Shown: positions 1 to 6,323 of the stretch, piece after piece
Position numbering within the stretch: the first letter of the stretch is position 1
How the letters are laid out: each line of letters begins with the position of its first letter
From: Glaciecola sp. XM2
Lineage (GTDB): Bacteria; Pseudomonadota; Gammaproteobacteria; Enterobacterales; Alteromonadaceae
Length of the DNA: 64,000 bases
Assembly: GCF_018595715.1 (NCBI RefSeq)
Contig: NZ_JAHEOJ010000026.1
Span: forward strand, 1-64,000
Direction of reading: 5' to 3'
Translations under genes and position numbers: made by a program
The notes under the pieces: generated by a model
Seen by the model: only the letters and a program-made list of their open reading frames with translations
Told to the model about the DNA's origin: nothing
The model's database searches: none

Positions 1-8
1 ATAGACAT

Positions 9-1570
9 TATGACTCCCTTCAAAAGTGCTAGTCTCCGCATTTTCGTGGGTTAGCTACAATAGCCAGTGCCATAAATAATTGTCGATTAAACATTATATA
101 AATTTGGAGACTAGCATGAATAAACATAGCATAATTTTTATTGGATTGGATACTCATAAAGAATTTCACGAAGTGGCGTATTGCGAAGATGGTAGAGGGA
201 AAGCACCGGTTCATATGGGACGCATAGCCTCTTCAAAAGTAAGCGTGAAAAAGCTTGTGCGTCAGTTTGAATCCAAATACCCAAACGCAACTCTGCACTT
301 TGTTTACGAAGCAGGCCCTTGTGGCTATTGGATTTATCGGTTTATCACCAGCTTAGGTCATTGTTGTTATGTGGTAGCGCCGTCACTCATTCCTAAAAAG
401 CCTGGTGATAAAATAAAGACCGATAGACGCGATGCACTTAAGCTCGTGAAATTACTAAAATCTGAAGATCTATCCCCCATCTATGTCCCCGAGCCGGAAG
501 ATGAGGCTGTACGTGATTTATCTCGTGGCCGTGAAACAGCCATGAAAGATTTAAAGGATGCAAAGTACCAATTAAAGGCACTTTTGCTGCGAAACAATAT
601 TCACTACGACGGAGTGGCTAACTGGTCTAAGAAACACCTTCGTTGGCTCACTGAAATGGTACTGCCGCATCCTGCACAGCACATCGTGTTACAAGAATAC
701 ATTCAAACCATCACTGAACGAATACAGCGCTTAGAGCGACTCGATAATGAACTTGAACATCAAGTACGTCAGTGGCGCTATTATCCTGTGGTCAAGGCGA
801 TTCAATCTATGCGAGGAGTAAGACTATTGGTTGCTGTTGGTGTAGTGGCTGAGCTGGGTGATTTAACCCGCTTTGACCACCCAAGAAAGCTAATGAGTTA
901 TTTAGGTCTGGTGCCCTCAGAACATTCCTCTGGTGGTAAACGCCGTATTGGGGCCATTACCAAAACAGGTAATGGCCGTGCACGACGATTACTTATCGAA
1001 GGCGCTCATAGTTACCGATTCGCCGCTAATATCTCTACCGAGTTACAAAAGCGACAAGAGTGCTTACCCAAAGATATTTTGGACATTGCTTGGAAGGCGC
1101 AACTACGATTGTGCAAGCGCTATCAACGCATGAGTAAGCAGGGCAAACACTACAATTTAATCATTGCAGCGATTGCCAGGGAGATGGCGGCTTACATATG
1201 GGCGATTACCAAAGAAGTGGTACTCACACCGGTCAATCCAAAATTGCGCACTAGTAGAGTGCCAGCATGATAAAGAGTTTTAAGCTAGCGCATTTAGATC
1301 AGGCCGCGGATGTGGTGCAACCTCCGAGGGTGTTAGGAAGGCAATAAACAACACGTTTTTGACCCACGAACATAGAGTGATGAGAAGGCACTGCGGCGGA
1401 AAAAGTAAGGTCAGCTCTGCTTATTGAAAAATAAGTAACCTACGGATACCAGCATGTAAACCGACGACAATACTGCCTCATCTGATGCGTTAGCTTAATT
1501 TTTAAATATCTTATGGACCGAAAGAATGTCACAGGATTGTTTTGTCAAACTTGACAAAGGGAGTCATACC
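9..1570 (+). mobile_element. IS110-family insertion sequence, IS1111-attC type
   Basis: The element carries one transposase gene and 12-bp inverted repeats near its ends (TATGACTCCCTT at 9-20, exact reverse complement at 1557-1568). Such subterminal repeats are typical of the IS1111 branch of IS110. Removing 9-1570 joins ...ACAT to AAC..., which rebuilds ACATAAC, the same core heptamer seen at neighbouring attC sites (1995-2001, 2494-2500, 5979-5985). The insertion therefore appears to lie inside the recombination core of an attC, as described for the IS1111-attC group. The exact ends could be off by a few bases. About 290 bp after the transposase are non-coding. The eight bases left of the element include CAT, a possible minus-strand start codon for the next cassette. 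Confidence 0.8.
116..1270 (+). CDS. IS110/IS1111-family transposase
   Basis: This 384-aa protein is the DEDD recombinase that moves the surrounding element. The N-terminal RuvC-like DEDD domain shows D in IGLDTHKE, E in VYEAGPCG and two D in KTDRRDA. The C-terminal Transposase_20 domain follows, with MRGVRLLVAVGVVAELGD and a serine-rich SEHSSGGKRR segment that should hold the nucleophilic serine. An in-frame ATG 36 bp upstream exists, but the chosen ATG follows a GGAG and matches the usual N-terminus and length (330-400 aa). The gene is intact, so the element may still be active. Confidence in the family is high; assignment to the attC-targeting group rests on the insertion site. Confidence 0.95.
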   Translation: MNKHSIIFIGLDTHKEFHEVAYCEDGRGKAPVHMGRIASSKVSVKKLVRQFESKYPNATLHFVYEAGPCGYWIYRFITSLGHCCYVVAPSLIPKKPGDKIKTDRRDALKLVKLLKSEDLSPIYVPEPEDEAVRDLSRGRETAMKDLKDAKYQLKALLLRNNIHYDGVANWSKKHLRWLTEMVLPHPAQHIVLQEYIQTITERIQRLERLDNELEHQVRQWRYYPVVKAIQSMRGVRLLVAVGVVAELGDLTRFDHPRKLMSYLGLVPSEHSSGGKRRIGAITKTGNGRARRLLIEGAHSYRFAANISTELQKRQECLPKDILDIAWKAQLRLCKRYQRMSKQGKHYNLIIAAIAREMAAYIWAITKEVVLTPVNPKLRTSRVPA

Positions 1571-1674
1571 AACTTCCAAATATGGGGCGCAGACACATGT
1601 GCAATAATGGCGAAGCTGCGCACGTGTATGCGTCCCAGCGAGCGGCAGCGAGTGCCATAATTTGTTTGTTATGT
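1571..1674 (-). repeat. attC site A, split by the IS at its core
   Basis: Imperfect palindrome with arms at 1584-1602 and 1619-1635 and the outer core TTGTTATGT at its right end, which overlaps the stop codon of the membrane-protein cassette. The part right of the arms (GTCCCAG...GTTATGT) matches attC B. Its inner core is interrupted: AAC remains at 1571-1573 and ACAT lies on the other side of the IS (5-8). Confidence 0.7.
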
Positions 1675-1998
1675 TTCTTCACTCGAAACTTCCTTTTTAA
1701 CCGACTCGATATCAATATGGGGACTTATGAATTGCCATTGCTTACGTGCGGAATCTAGGTAGATTACAAAGCCATAAGCAATTCCAGAAAAAGCTGCTAT
1801 TGCTAACAAGTACAATCCAGTAAAACCTAGAAAATGCAAAAAGAAAACAATCACAATCGCGAGCCATGACATACCAGTCAAAAGCAAACTTTTCCTCTTT
1901 AGTTTTAATGCGTGTTTTTCTGGATTCTCAATCGAAGAAAGAATGCTTTTCAAAGTCTTATCTTTTAATTGATTATTCACAATTCCTCCATGAAACAT
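1669..1998 (-). CDS. cassette-encoded small membrane protein, unknown function
   Basis: A 109-aa protein, not recognised. A charged N-terminal third (about 1-38) is followed by two hydrophobic segments (about 40-57 and 60-82) and a short acidic tail ending VSSEET, so it is probably a two-span inner-membrane protein. The ATG overlaps the attC core (GTTATGTTTC), as is common for cassettes. An alternative GTG six codons later is preceded by GGAGG and could be the true start (end 1980). It is a single-gene cassette between attC A and attC B, and no promoter was seen. Confidence 0.65.
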   Translation of the reverse strand: MFHGGIVNNQLKDKTLKSILSSIENPEKHALKLKRKSLLLTGMSWLAIVIVFFLHFLGFTGLYLLAIAAFSGIAYGFVIYLDSARKQWQFISPHIDIESVKKEVSSEET

Positions 1999-2102
1999 AA
2001 CTTTGAGCTAACGGGCAATAACGGAATGGCAAAATATGCGCAGCATGCCATTGCGTTATTGTCCCAGTGACCGAAGGGAACGTGTTAAGCGTGTTGTTAT
2101 GT
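1995..2102 (-). repeat. attC site B
   Basis: 108-bp integron recombination site. Cores are ACATAAC (1995-2001) and GTTATGT (2096-2102). The arms GGGCAATAACGGAATGGCA and TGCCATTGCGTTATTGTCCC pair with a few mismatches around a short loop. Confidence 0.8.
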
Positions 2103-2143
2103 GCCTGCCTGTGCGAAGACAAGAGCGCGCTTTAAAAAACAGG

Positions 2144-2419
2144 CTATTTAATCATACCTATATGAGTAACTTTCCCTCCGCTGAAGGAAATTATATAGTC
2201 TTTGCGCTTGATGACGAAAAGCAAATCCTCGTTCTTAACCATGTTAGCGCCAGAAGTTATATCTGAGAATTTAGGCTGCCCGCAATATGAGATTACTTCC
2301 AGTTTGCTGGTGCCTTCTGTTACCCAACCCCCTTTACACTTAACATTCCTAACTCTTGTCGTATCAGTCGCAAGCGCAGATATACTTATAAAAAAAAGCA
2401 AAAAACCAAAAAAACGCAT
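2144..2419 (-). CDS. cassette-encoded secreted protein, DUF2845-like
   Basis: A 91-aa protein starting MRFFGFLLFFISISALA, a clear Sec signal peptide, followed by a small domain with VRNVKCKGGW, a cysteine in VISYCGQP and a C-terminal beta-rich stretch ending VTHIGMIK. The CxG and CGxP arrangement resembles DUF2845 proteins, exported and of unknown function; this is from memory of the family and not certain. The chosen ATG has AAGGA about 9 nt upstream. A longer reading back to the attC core adds 26 residues without signal-peptide character and was not used. Cassette between attC B and attC C. Confidence 0.7.
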   Translation of the reverse strand: MRFFGFLLFFISISALATDTTRVRNVKCKGGWVTEGTSKLEVISYCGQPKFSDITSGANMVKNEDLLFVIKRKDYIISFSGGKVTHIGMIK

Positions 2420-2493
2420 TAAAAAATTCCTTCTTAGATACCTTGGTCTTATTGAGTCTAAAATAGAAAGTTGATCTTTGCATGTCAACCAGC

Positions 2494-2559
2494 ACATAAC
2501 ACTTTACATAACCGGTTTTGGCCGCTCTCGCCAAAATCCGGTTTATGTTTTTGTTATAT
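2494..2559 (-). repeat. attC site C
   Basis: 66-bp compact attC. Cores are ACATAAC (2494-2500) and GTTATAT (2553-2559). The arms ACATAACCGGTTTTGGC and GCCAAAATCCGGTTTATGT pair almost perfectly with one bulged base. Confidence 0.85.
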
Positions 2560-2613
2560 GCCAAAACAACCACGTTATTTACTCACTCTAAACATTTCAA
2601 TCATTGTAGATAG

Positions 2614-2799
2614 CTAGTCATATATAAATTTTAACTTGCTGCTTTGCCTTCTCTCTTTCACTTCTTTTTTCAAGAGGCGTTTTTCTACTAAAAGCTCAAT
2701 ATTATGCTCAAACATATAATTCTGAAATTCAGCACTACCGTAACCAAAACCAGATTCTTTGACAACCTGCTTAACTGTCATGTGAATACTCTTAGACAT
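2614..2799 (-). CDS. cassette-encoded 61-aa protein, unknown
   Basis: Short, basic, probably helical cytoplasmic protein beginning MSKSIHMTVKQVVKESG, with a lysine/arginine-rich C-terminal half. Not recognised. It fills the space between attC C and attC D with the same strand and spacing as the other cassette genes, which is the main reason to accept it. The ribosome-binding site is weak (GAGAT region). Size and charge would fit an antitoxin or DNA-binding protein, but no motif supports that. Confidence 0.5.
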   Translation of the reverse strand: MSKSIHMTVKQVVKESGFGYGSAEFQNYMFEHNIELLVEKRLLKKEVKERRQSSKLKFIYD

Positions 2800-2813
2800 A
2801 TAAATCTCTATGC

Positions 2814-2878
2814 ATATAACACCAAATTAAGCGGCGTTGCCCGCTCTTGGTAATGTCCGCTTCAATTTTTTGTTATAA
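2814..2878 (-). repeat. attC site D
   Basis: 65-bp attC. Cores are ATATAAC (2814-2820) and GTTATAA (2872-2878). The arms AAATTAAGCGGCGTTGCC and GGTAATGTCCGCTTCAATTT pair with small mismatches. The right core overlaps the stop codon of the next cassette gene. Confidence 0.85.
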
Positions 2879-3376
2879 GTCAAAGCCACGTTCCCTGACT
2901 ATATCTAAAACATCACCATGACCCTGTAAGTAAGCCGAAAGACGAACCTTTTTTCCAGATTTAAATTGAAGAGTATACCAATACATTGAACCATTAAATG
3001 CAGCCGATACGAGATCATCCCAACGTTCTTTTTTAGAGCCAGTCCAAGGTGTGTAAAAATCTATTTCATTGGAATCAAAGTTACCACTGACTTTAAAATA
3101 TTCAGCAAAACAAGCAAGGGCGGCCATTCCAAAGCCGAAGAATAACAATAATACTGAAACAAACTCGCTTGTTTCCTGATGGACATCTTCATCGTAAAAA
3201 AACATCCAGGCAGCAAATATTGAAAAGGCCATACAAGCCAATGCTAATACGAAAATTAATAGCCCATGCTTTAACTTTCCATTGGTATTTTTTCTACGAG
3301 CAGCTTTTGTTACTAAAGTACCTATAACAACAGCGATTAACCCGCCAACTAAGCCTGATGTTATGCTTGAGTCCAT
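2873..3376 (-). CDS. cassette-encoded membrane protein, unknown
   Basis: A 167-aa protein with an N-terminal hydrophobic segment (about 5-23), then two longer membrane spans (about 38-60 and 72-92) and a soluble C-terminal domain of about 75 residues with YTLQFKSGKKVRLSAYL, reminiscent of a small beta-rich PH-like fold. Function not recognised. Start is well supported: AAGGAGG stands 6 nt before the ATG. Single-gene cassette between attC D and attC E. Confidence 0.7.
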   Translation of the reverse strand: MDSSITSGLVGGLIAVVIGTLVTKAARRKNTNGKLKHGLLIFVLALACMAFSIFAAWMFFYDEDVHQETSEFVSVLLLFFGFGMAALACFAEYFKVSGNFDSNEIDFYTPWTGSKKERWDDLVSAAFNGSMYWYTLQFKSGKKVRLSAYLQGHGDVLDIVRERGFDL

Positions 3377-3392
3377 CTACATCCTCCTTGAC

Positions 3393-3520
3393 TTATAACG
3401 CCGCGTTAAGTGGTGAACAACGCTAACCACCAAACTTAAACCATTGTACCTTAAACACTAAATTCAACTTGAACTGAAATCGCCAAGCGTTGTGAATCCG
3501 CCTTAAACGCCTTGTTAGGT
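3393..3520 (-). repeat. attC site E
   Basis: 128-bp long-form attC. Cores are TTATAAC (3393-3399) and GTTAGGT (3514-3520, a perfect GTTRRRY). TAACGCCGCGTTAAGTGG on the left pairs with CCGCCTTAAACGCCTTGTTA on the right, and ACAACGCT with AGCGTTGT. Confidence 0.8.
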
Positions 3521-4108
3521 CTTTTTTCGAATGGCACGCTTATATTTAGCTTGATACTCTCTACGCTGTTTTGTGACCTCGTAAAGAACGATACCTGTCG
3601 TAGTTGCCAAGTTTAGGCTCTCGATCATGCCAAACATTGGTATTGATATACAGGCTTCGCTTCTTTCAACCACTAGATCACTTACACCACGAGCTTCATT
3701 TCCAAACCAGACAGCAAGTCTAGTTTGAGTGTAATCAGCTTCGTGCAAGACAAAATTGTTCTTTCCTTTGATATGTGGAGATGTCACCATCGATGTGAAT
3801 CTATTTTTTTCGAGATGCTCCAAACACTCTTCCGTGCTATCAAAACGCTTTACGAAAGTCCATTTTGATGCGGAAACTGATATTTTAGAAAGAGATTTTC
3901 GCTCTCTTATTTCTTCCCAATCATCAGGTAATGATTTTCTACTGTCTACAACATATATTTTTTCGACACCTAAAGCATTGGCATTTCTAATTACTGAGCC
4001 GATGTTTTTCACATCCATTGGGTTTTCTAACACTGCAATGAGGTTTTTACATTGATACTCTTTAATTTCATCAGCTCTTTGGCGAACTGAACTCTTTGAA
4101 CTTTCCAT
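3515..4108 (-). CDS. SpoU/TrmH-family RNA 2'-O-methyltransferase, cassette-borne
   Basis: A 197-aa SPOUT methyltransferase that would use S-adenosylmethionine to methylate a ribose 2'-OH in tRNA or rRNA. Family motifs are visible in order: motif 1 ENPMDVKNIGSVIRNANALG, motif 2 VWFGNEARGVSDLVV and motif 3 ISIPMFGMIESLNLATT, which forms the SAM-binding knot. The reading frame stays open 47 codons further upstream, but that stretch is attC F, so the ATG of MESSKSSVRQ is chosen. The target RNA cannot be told. A housekeeping-type RNA methylase in a mobile cassette is noteworthy, since it might alter antibiotic or phage sensitivity (inference only). Confidence 0.85.
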   Translation of the reverse strand: MESSKSSVRQRADEIKEYQCKNLIAVLENPMDVKNIGSVIRNANALGVEKIYVVDSRKSLPDDWEEIRERKSLSKISVSASKWTFVKRFDSTEECLEHLEKNRFTSMVTSPHIKGKNNFVLHEADYTQTRLAVWFGNEARGVSDLVVERSEACISIPMFGMIESLNLATTTGIVLYEVTKQRREYQAKYKRAIRKKT

Positions 4109-4132
4109 ATTTTTCTCTACTTGCCCCAATAG

Positions 4133-4244
4133 ACCTAACGCCGCAAACAGCTGCGGCTTTGTAGTGGATTGTTTTGTGGTAGCGTAGCGTAAAACCACAA
4201 AACAAGTAACGGAAAAGCCGTCAGACTGATTTGCCTTGTTAGCT
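4133..4244 (-). repeat. attC site F
   Basis: 112-bp attC. Cores are ACCTAAC (4133-4139) and GTTAGCT (4238-4244). A perfect inner hairpin (TTGTTTTGTGGT / ACCACAAAACAA) surrounds the loop AGCGTAGCGTAA. Confidence 0.8.
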
Positions 4245-4697
4245 CCCACGCACCGGATACTTTTCTAGAGCCATTTTAATGCCACCACGTATATTGGCAA
4301 AGTCATTTGCATGCAGTTCAGTTACTATACTCCAATCTTTTCTCTTAACCCTAAACTGCTCAATTTTAAAGGGAGGCTTAAGCTCGTGACTTAGATTAAT
4401 GGCTATTCTTACTACACCATCATTAAATGCCAAAAAATTAAAACTAATACATGGCTCAGTAAATGTTAGGCAAGAGTAACGCGGTAACCGCCCCTCTGCC
4501 AAACTTGAAAACCAGCGTAATAGTTGCACCAATTCTGTGGCTTCCATAGCCGGATCGACAAGCTCGCATCTATCGCTACCCTGATCAATTTTTACCTTTA
4601 GCAAGCACCAATCATCTTTCTTGCTATCTGGAAATTGGTATCCAACTACCTCCAGAGAAAAATCAATATTGCCTTCTACATTTTTAAGCTTGAACAT
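4239..4697 (-). CDS. WapI-like immunity protein (cassette)
   Basis: A 152-aa soluble protein whose pattern, VVGYQFPDSKKDDWCLLKVKI near residue 20, a WFSSLAEG segment near 65 and FTEPCISFNFLAF near 83, recalls WapI-type immunity proteins that neutralise contact-dependent toxins. No toxin gene lies next to it, so it would be an orphan immunity gene of the kind often found in integron arrays. The family call is from pattern memory and needs a profile search. The ATG overlaps no attC, and the stop codon sits in the core of attC F. Confidence 0.5.
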   Translation of the reverse strand: MFKLKNVEGNIDFSLEVVGYQFPDSKKDDWCLLKVKIDQGSDRCELVDPAMEATELVQLLRWFSSLAEGRLPRYSCLTFTEPCISFNFLAFNDGVVRIAINLSHELKPPFKIEQFRVKRKDWSIVTELHANDFANIRGGIKMALEKYPVRGS

Positions 4698-4715
4698 TCC
4701 GATTACTTGTTTGTG

Positions 4716-4816
4716 AGCTAACGCTCAGTTAACGAGTTAGCAGATTATGGCGTGGCGTTTGCGAATGCAAGCGACATGACATGAGCTGATAATCTCTTTT
4801 GAACGCCTTGTTACGT
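4716..4816 (-). repeat. attC site G
   Basis: 101-bp attC. Cores are AGCTAAC (4716-4722) and GTTACGT (4810-4816). Paired parts include AGATTAT with ATAATCT and TGGCGTTTGC with GCAAGCGACA. Confidence 0.75.
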
Positions 4817-4820
4817 GCTT

Positions 4821-5111
4821 TCATATCATCTTTATCAGCTGGTAAATAACGGATATCCACATAAACCACAATGAAGATGTTGCAAGAACTGAAAAACATC
4901 TCGCGCGAATACTGTAAACACCCCAATATCGCGAATAACCGGCAATTAAAAAATAACCCAAGCATTCTGGAGTCTTACTATGAACTGTGAAGAATATAGG
5001 AAGATGACCGCCGATATGGTCATACCAAGCCGAATCAGTTTTTTTTAAATGGTTGAGAGAAACGTTGGCAGAGACGAGAAAAATTAGGAAAGATGAAATA
5101 AAAAACCACAT
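4821..5111 (-). CDS. cassette-encoded small membrane protein, unknown
   Basis: A 96-aa protein. It begins with a hydrophobic segment (MWFFISSFLIFLVSA) that could be a signal anchor, then an aromatic central region, then a second span near the C-terminus (about 72-91). Not recognised. Placement between attC G and attC H on the same strand as the rest supports it as a cassette gene. The start is about 30 bp inside the cassette, with only a weak ribosome-binding site. Confidence 0.6.
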   Translation of the reverse strand: MWFFISSFLIFLVSANVSLNHLKKTDSAWYDHIGGHLPIFFTVHSKTPECLGYFLIAGYSRYWGVYSIRARCFSVLATSSLWFMWISVIYQLIKMI

Positions 5112-5130
5112 TATAATAGTGCCACCATTG

Positions 5131-5238
5131 TTAACTGTACACGTAACATTGGCTGATAGCCGGCGCGCAATGCAGTAAAAATAACAAGGGAGCGTAAACC
5201 GCGTCCGGCTGATTAGCGTTGTTATACGAGCACGACAT
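5131..5238 (-). CDS. doubtful 35-aa reading frame running through attC H
   Basis: An ATG with an excellent ribosome-binding site (AAAGGAG, 6-7 nt spacing) opens a 35-codon frame (MSCSYNNANQPDAVYAPLLF...) that crosses the whole of attC H and stops just beyond it. The strong site is the only support, and the codons are simply the attC sequence. The same frame continues upstream to a TTG at 5319. It may be a genuine short peptide or a ribosome-loading signal left over from a lost gene. Confidence 0.25.
   Translation of the reverse strand: MSCSYNNANQPDAVYAPLLFLLHCAPAISQCYVYS
5141..5227 (-). repeat. attC site H
   Basis: 87-bp attC. Cores are ACGTAAC (5141-5147) and GTTATAC (5221-5227). The arms GGCTGATAGCCGGCGCG and CGCGTCCGGCTGATTAGCG pair with mismatches. 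Confidence 0.8.
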
Positions 5239-5336
5239 GATAATCTCCTTTGTTACTTCGATGCTGTTCCGATAGGGTAAAGCCTTTGCATGTTCATCCG
5301 ATGCCACACGGGCTGCCAACGATGTTTGATTCTACA

Positions 5337-5395
5337 CTTTAGGCGTTTGCTGTGCCGTAGTAAGCTAGCTTCTGCGGCACAGCAAACGCCTAAAG
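5337..5395. repeat. perfect 21-bp inverted repeat in an ORF-poor cassette
   Basis: Arms 5337-5357 and 5375-5395 are exact reverse complements, separated by a 17-nt loop that itself contains AGCTAGCT. No T-run follows on either strand, so it is not a classical terminator. It has no GTTRRRY core, so it is not an attC. It lies in the roughly 260-bp stretch between attC H and attC I, where I find no convincing gene apart from the doubtful short frame. Confidence 0.85.
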
Positions 5396-5489
5396 CGTGA
5401 CATAAAAAACCAAACTCTTCCACTGGACTTCGATTCAGATCGCTAAGCTATCCTACCTGAATAACGTAATAAGGTTGAATGCCCGTGTC

Positions 5490-5558
5490 GTATAACACCC
5501 GGTTAAAGTGCTCCACGAAGTGGTGTCACAGCGCAGCGCATTAAACCGTTTGTTATGT
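5490..5558 (-). repeat. attC site I
   Basis: 69-bp attC. Cores are GTATAAC (5490-5496) and GTTATGT (5552-5558). CGGTTAAAGTGCT pairs with AGCGCATTAAACCG around a small inner hairpin (CCACGAAGTGG). Confidence 0.8.
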
Positions 5559-5569
5559 GCCCGCTCCAT

Positions 5570-5971
5570 TTAAACCTCTAAAGTTTTTCCATTTAATTGT
5601 AGTAAAGGACCAGAATAGACCGTGGTACTCCCCAAAAAAAACTGACAAATTGGAAGCGGTACATCTTGTTGGTCCCATTGAAACGGCCCCATTTGTTTGT
5701 ATGAACCGTGCACTTCATAAGCGCTATGTTTTAATACCAATACACCGTTGTCATTAGTAGCAGTTGCAGAAGTATTTAATTCTTTTGCAATAAGTTCGGT
5801 AATACTTCCCAGCTCACCTTTACACTCGAAAGAAACACCGCGAATTGGTATTTGTTCTTTATCAATAAATGTAATTTTGTATTCTCTATCGGGAAGCACT
5901 CCATGCCATGAAACATGGGATACACAACCTGACAATACTAAACCTAAAACGGCATATATTATTGATTTCAT
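5570..5971 (-). CDS. cassette-encoded lipoprotein, unknown
   Basis: A 133-aa protein starting MKSIIYAVLGLVLSGCVSH, a signal peptide with a lipobox (LSGC), so it is probably anchored by lipidated cysteine 16. The mature part is beta-rich, with a second cysteine in FECKGELG and one in PLPICQFF that could form a disulphide. Not recognised. A GTG three codons earlier lies in the attC J core, but the ATG gives the normal lipoprotein N-terminus. It is the right-most gene of the array, closest to where an integron promoter would be expected. Confidence 0.75.
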   Translation of the reverse strand: MKSIIYAVLGLVLSGCVSHVSWHGVLPDREYKITFIDKEQIPIRGVSFECKGELGSITELIAKELNTSATATNDNGVLVLKHSAYEVHGSYKQMGPFQWDQQDVPLPICQFFLGSTTVYSGPLLQLNGKTLEV

Positions 5972-5978
5972 CACTGGC

Positions 5979-6062
5979 ACATAACACTTTATTAGCTAAC
6001 CACCTGTGGACAAAAAATCTGTCCCGAGGTCGGGTTAATGTTTTTCAATAAATTTAATATAT
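5979..6062 (-). repeat. attC site J, degenerate right edge of the array
   Basis: The core ACATAAC (5979-5985) is intact and TAACCACCTGTGGAC pairs loosely with GTCCCGAGGTCGGGTTA. No matching outer core is found where expected; the nearest GTTRRRY-type heptamer is GTTAGGC at 6146-6152. The 200 bp between this site and the chemoreceptor terminator hold no convincing gene and may be a decayed cassette. Confidence 0.55.
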
Positions 6063-6257
6063 TTGTGTAGGCCCCAAAGCACAAGCATTTTTGTCATGCC
6101 GCCTTTTTGCGGGGAGGGAAATGCGGAGTTTTTCGCAAACATGCTGTTAGGCGGTTTGGATAACTTTTTTAGCATAATGTTTGTCGATTACGCATGTAAA
6201 ACTTTGACGTGCAATTATGCTGGAATAAAGCGGTGTGATGGACCTTTGTATAAGACA

Positions 6258-6296
6258 AGGCTTACTTAAGCTATAGTAGATGCTTAATGTAAGCCT
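6258..6296 (-). terminator. terminator of the chemoreceptor gene
   Basis: On the minus strand an AGGCTTACATTAAGC / GCTTAAGTAAGCCT stem with a 10-nt loop is followed by TGTCTTATA. It lies 28 bp after the chemoreceptor stop codon. Confidence 0.6.
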
Positions 6297-6323
6297 GGTT
6301 AAACATGCAATAGACGTACTCTG

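Noticed and set aside
4109-4249. 47-codon N-terminal extension of the SpoU methyltransferase
   Set aside because: It is attC F read as protein; the family N-terminus begins at the internal ATG.
1571-6062. Prophage or CRISPR reading of the repeats
   Set aside because: The repeats differ in length (65-128 bp), are palindromic and end in integron cores; no phage or cas genes.
6146-6152. GTTAGGC taken as attI
   Set aside because: On the + strand it has the orientation of an outer attC core and not of a cassette entry core; no intI lies next to it.
6063-6269. 68-codon + strand frame between the array and the chemoreceptor terminator
   Set aside because: No motif, no good ribosome-binding site, opposite to all cassette genes; not an integrase fragment as far as can be seen.
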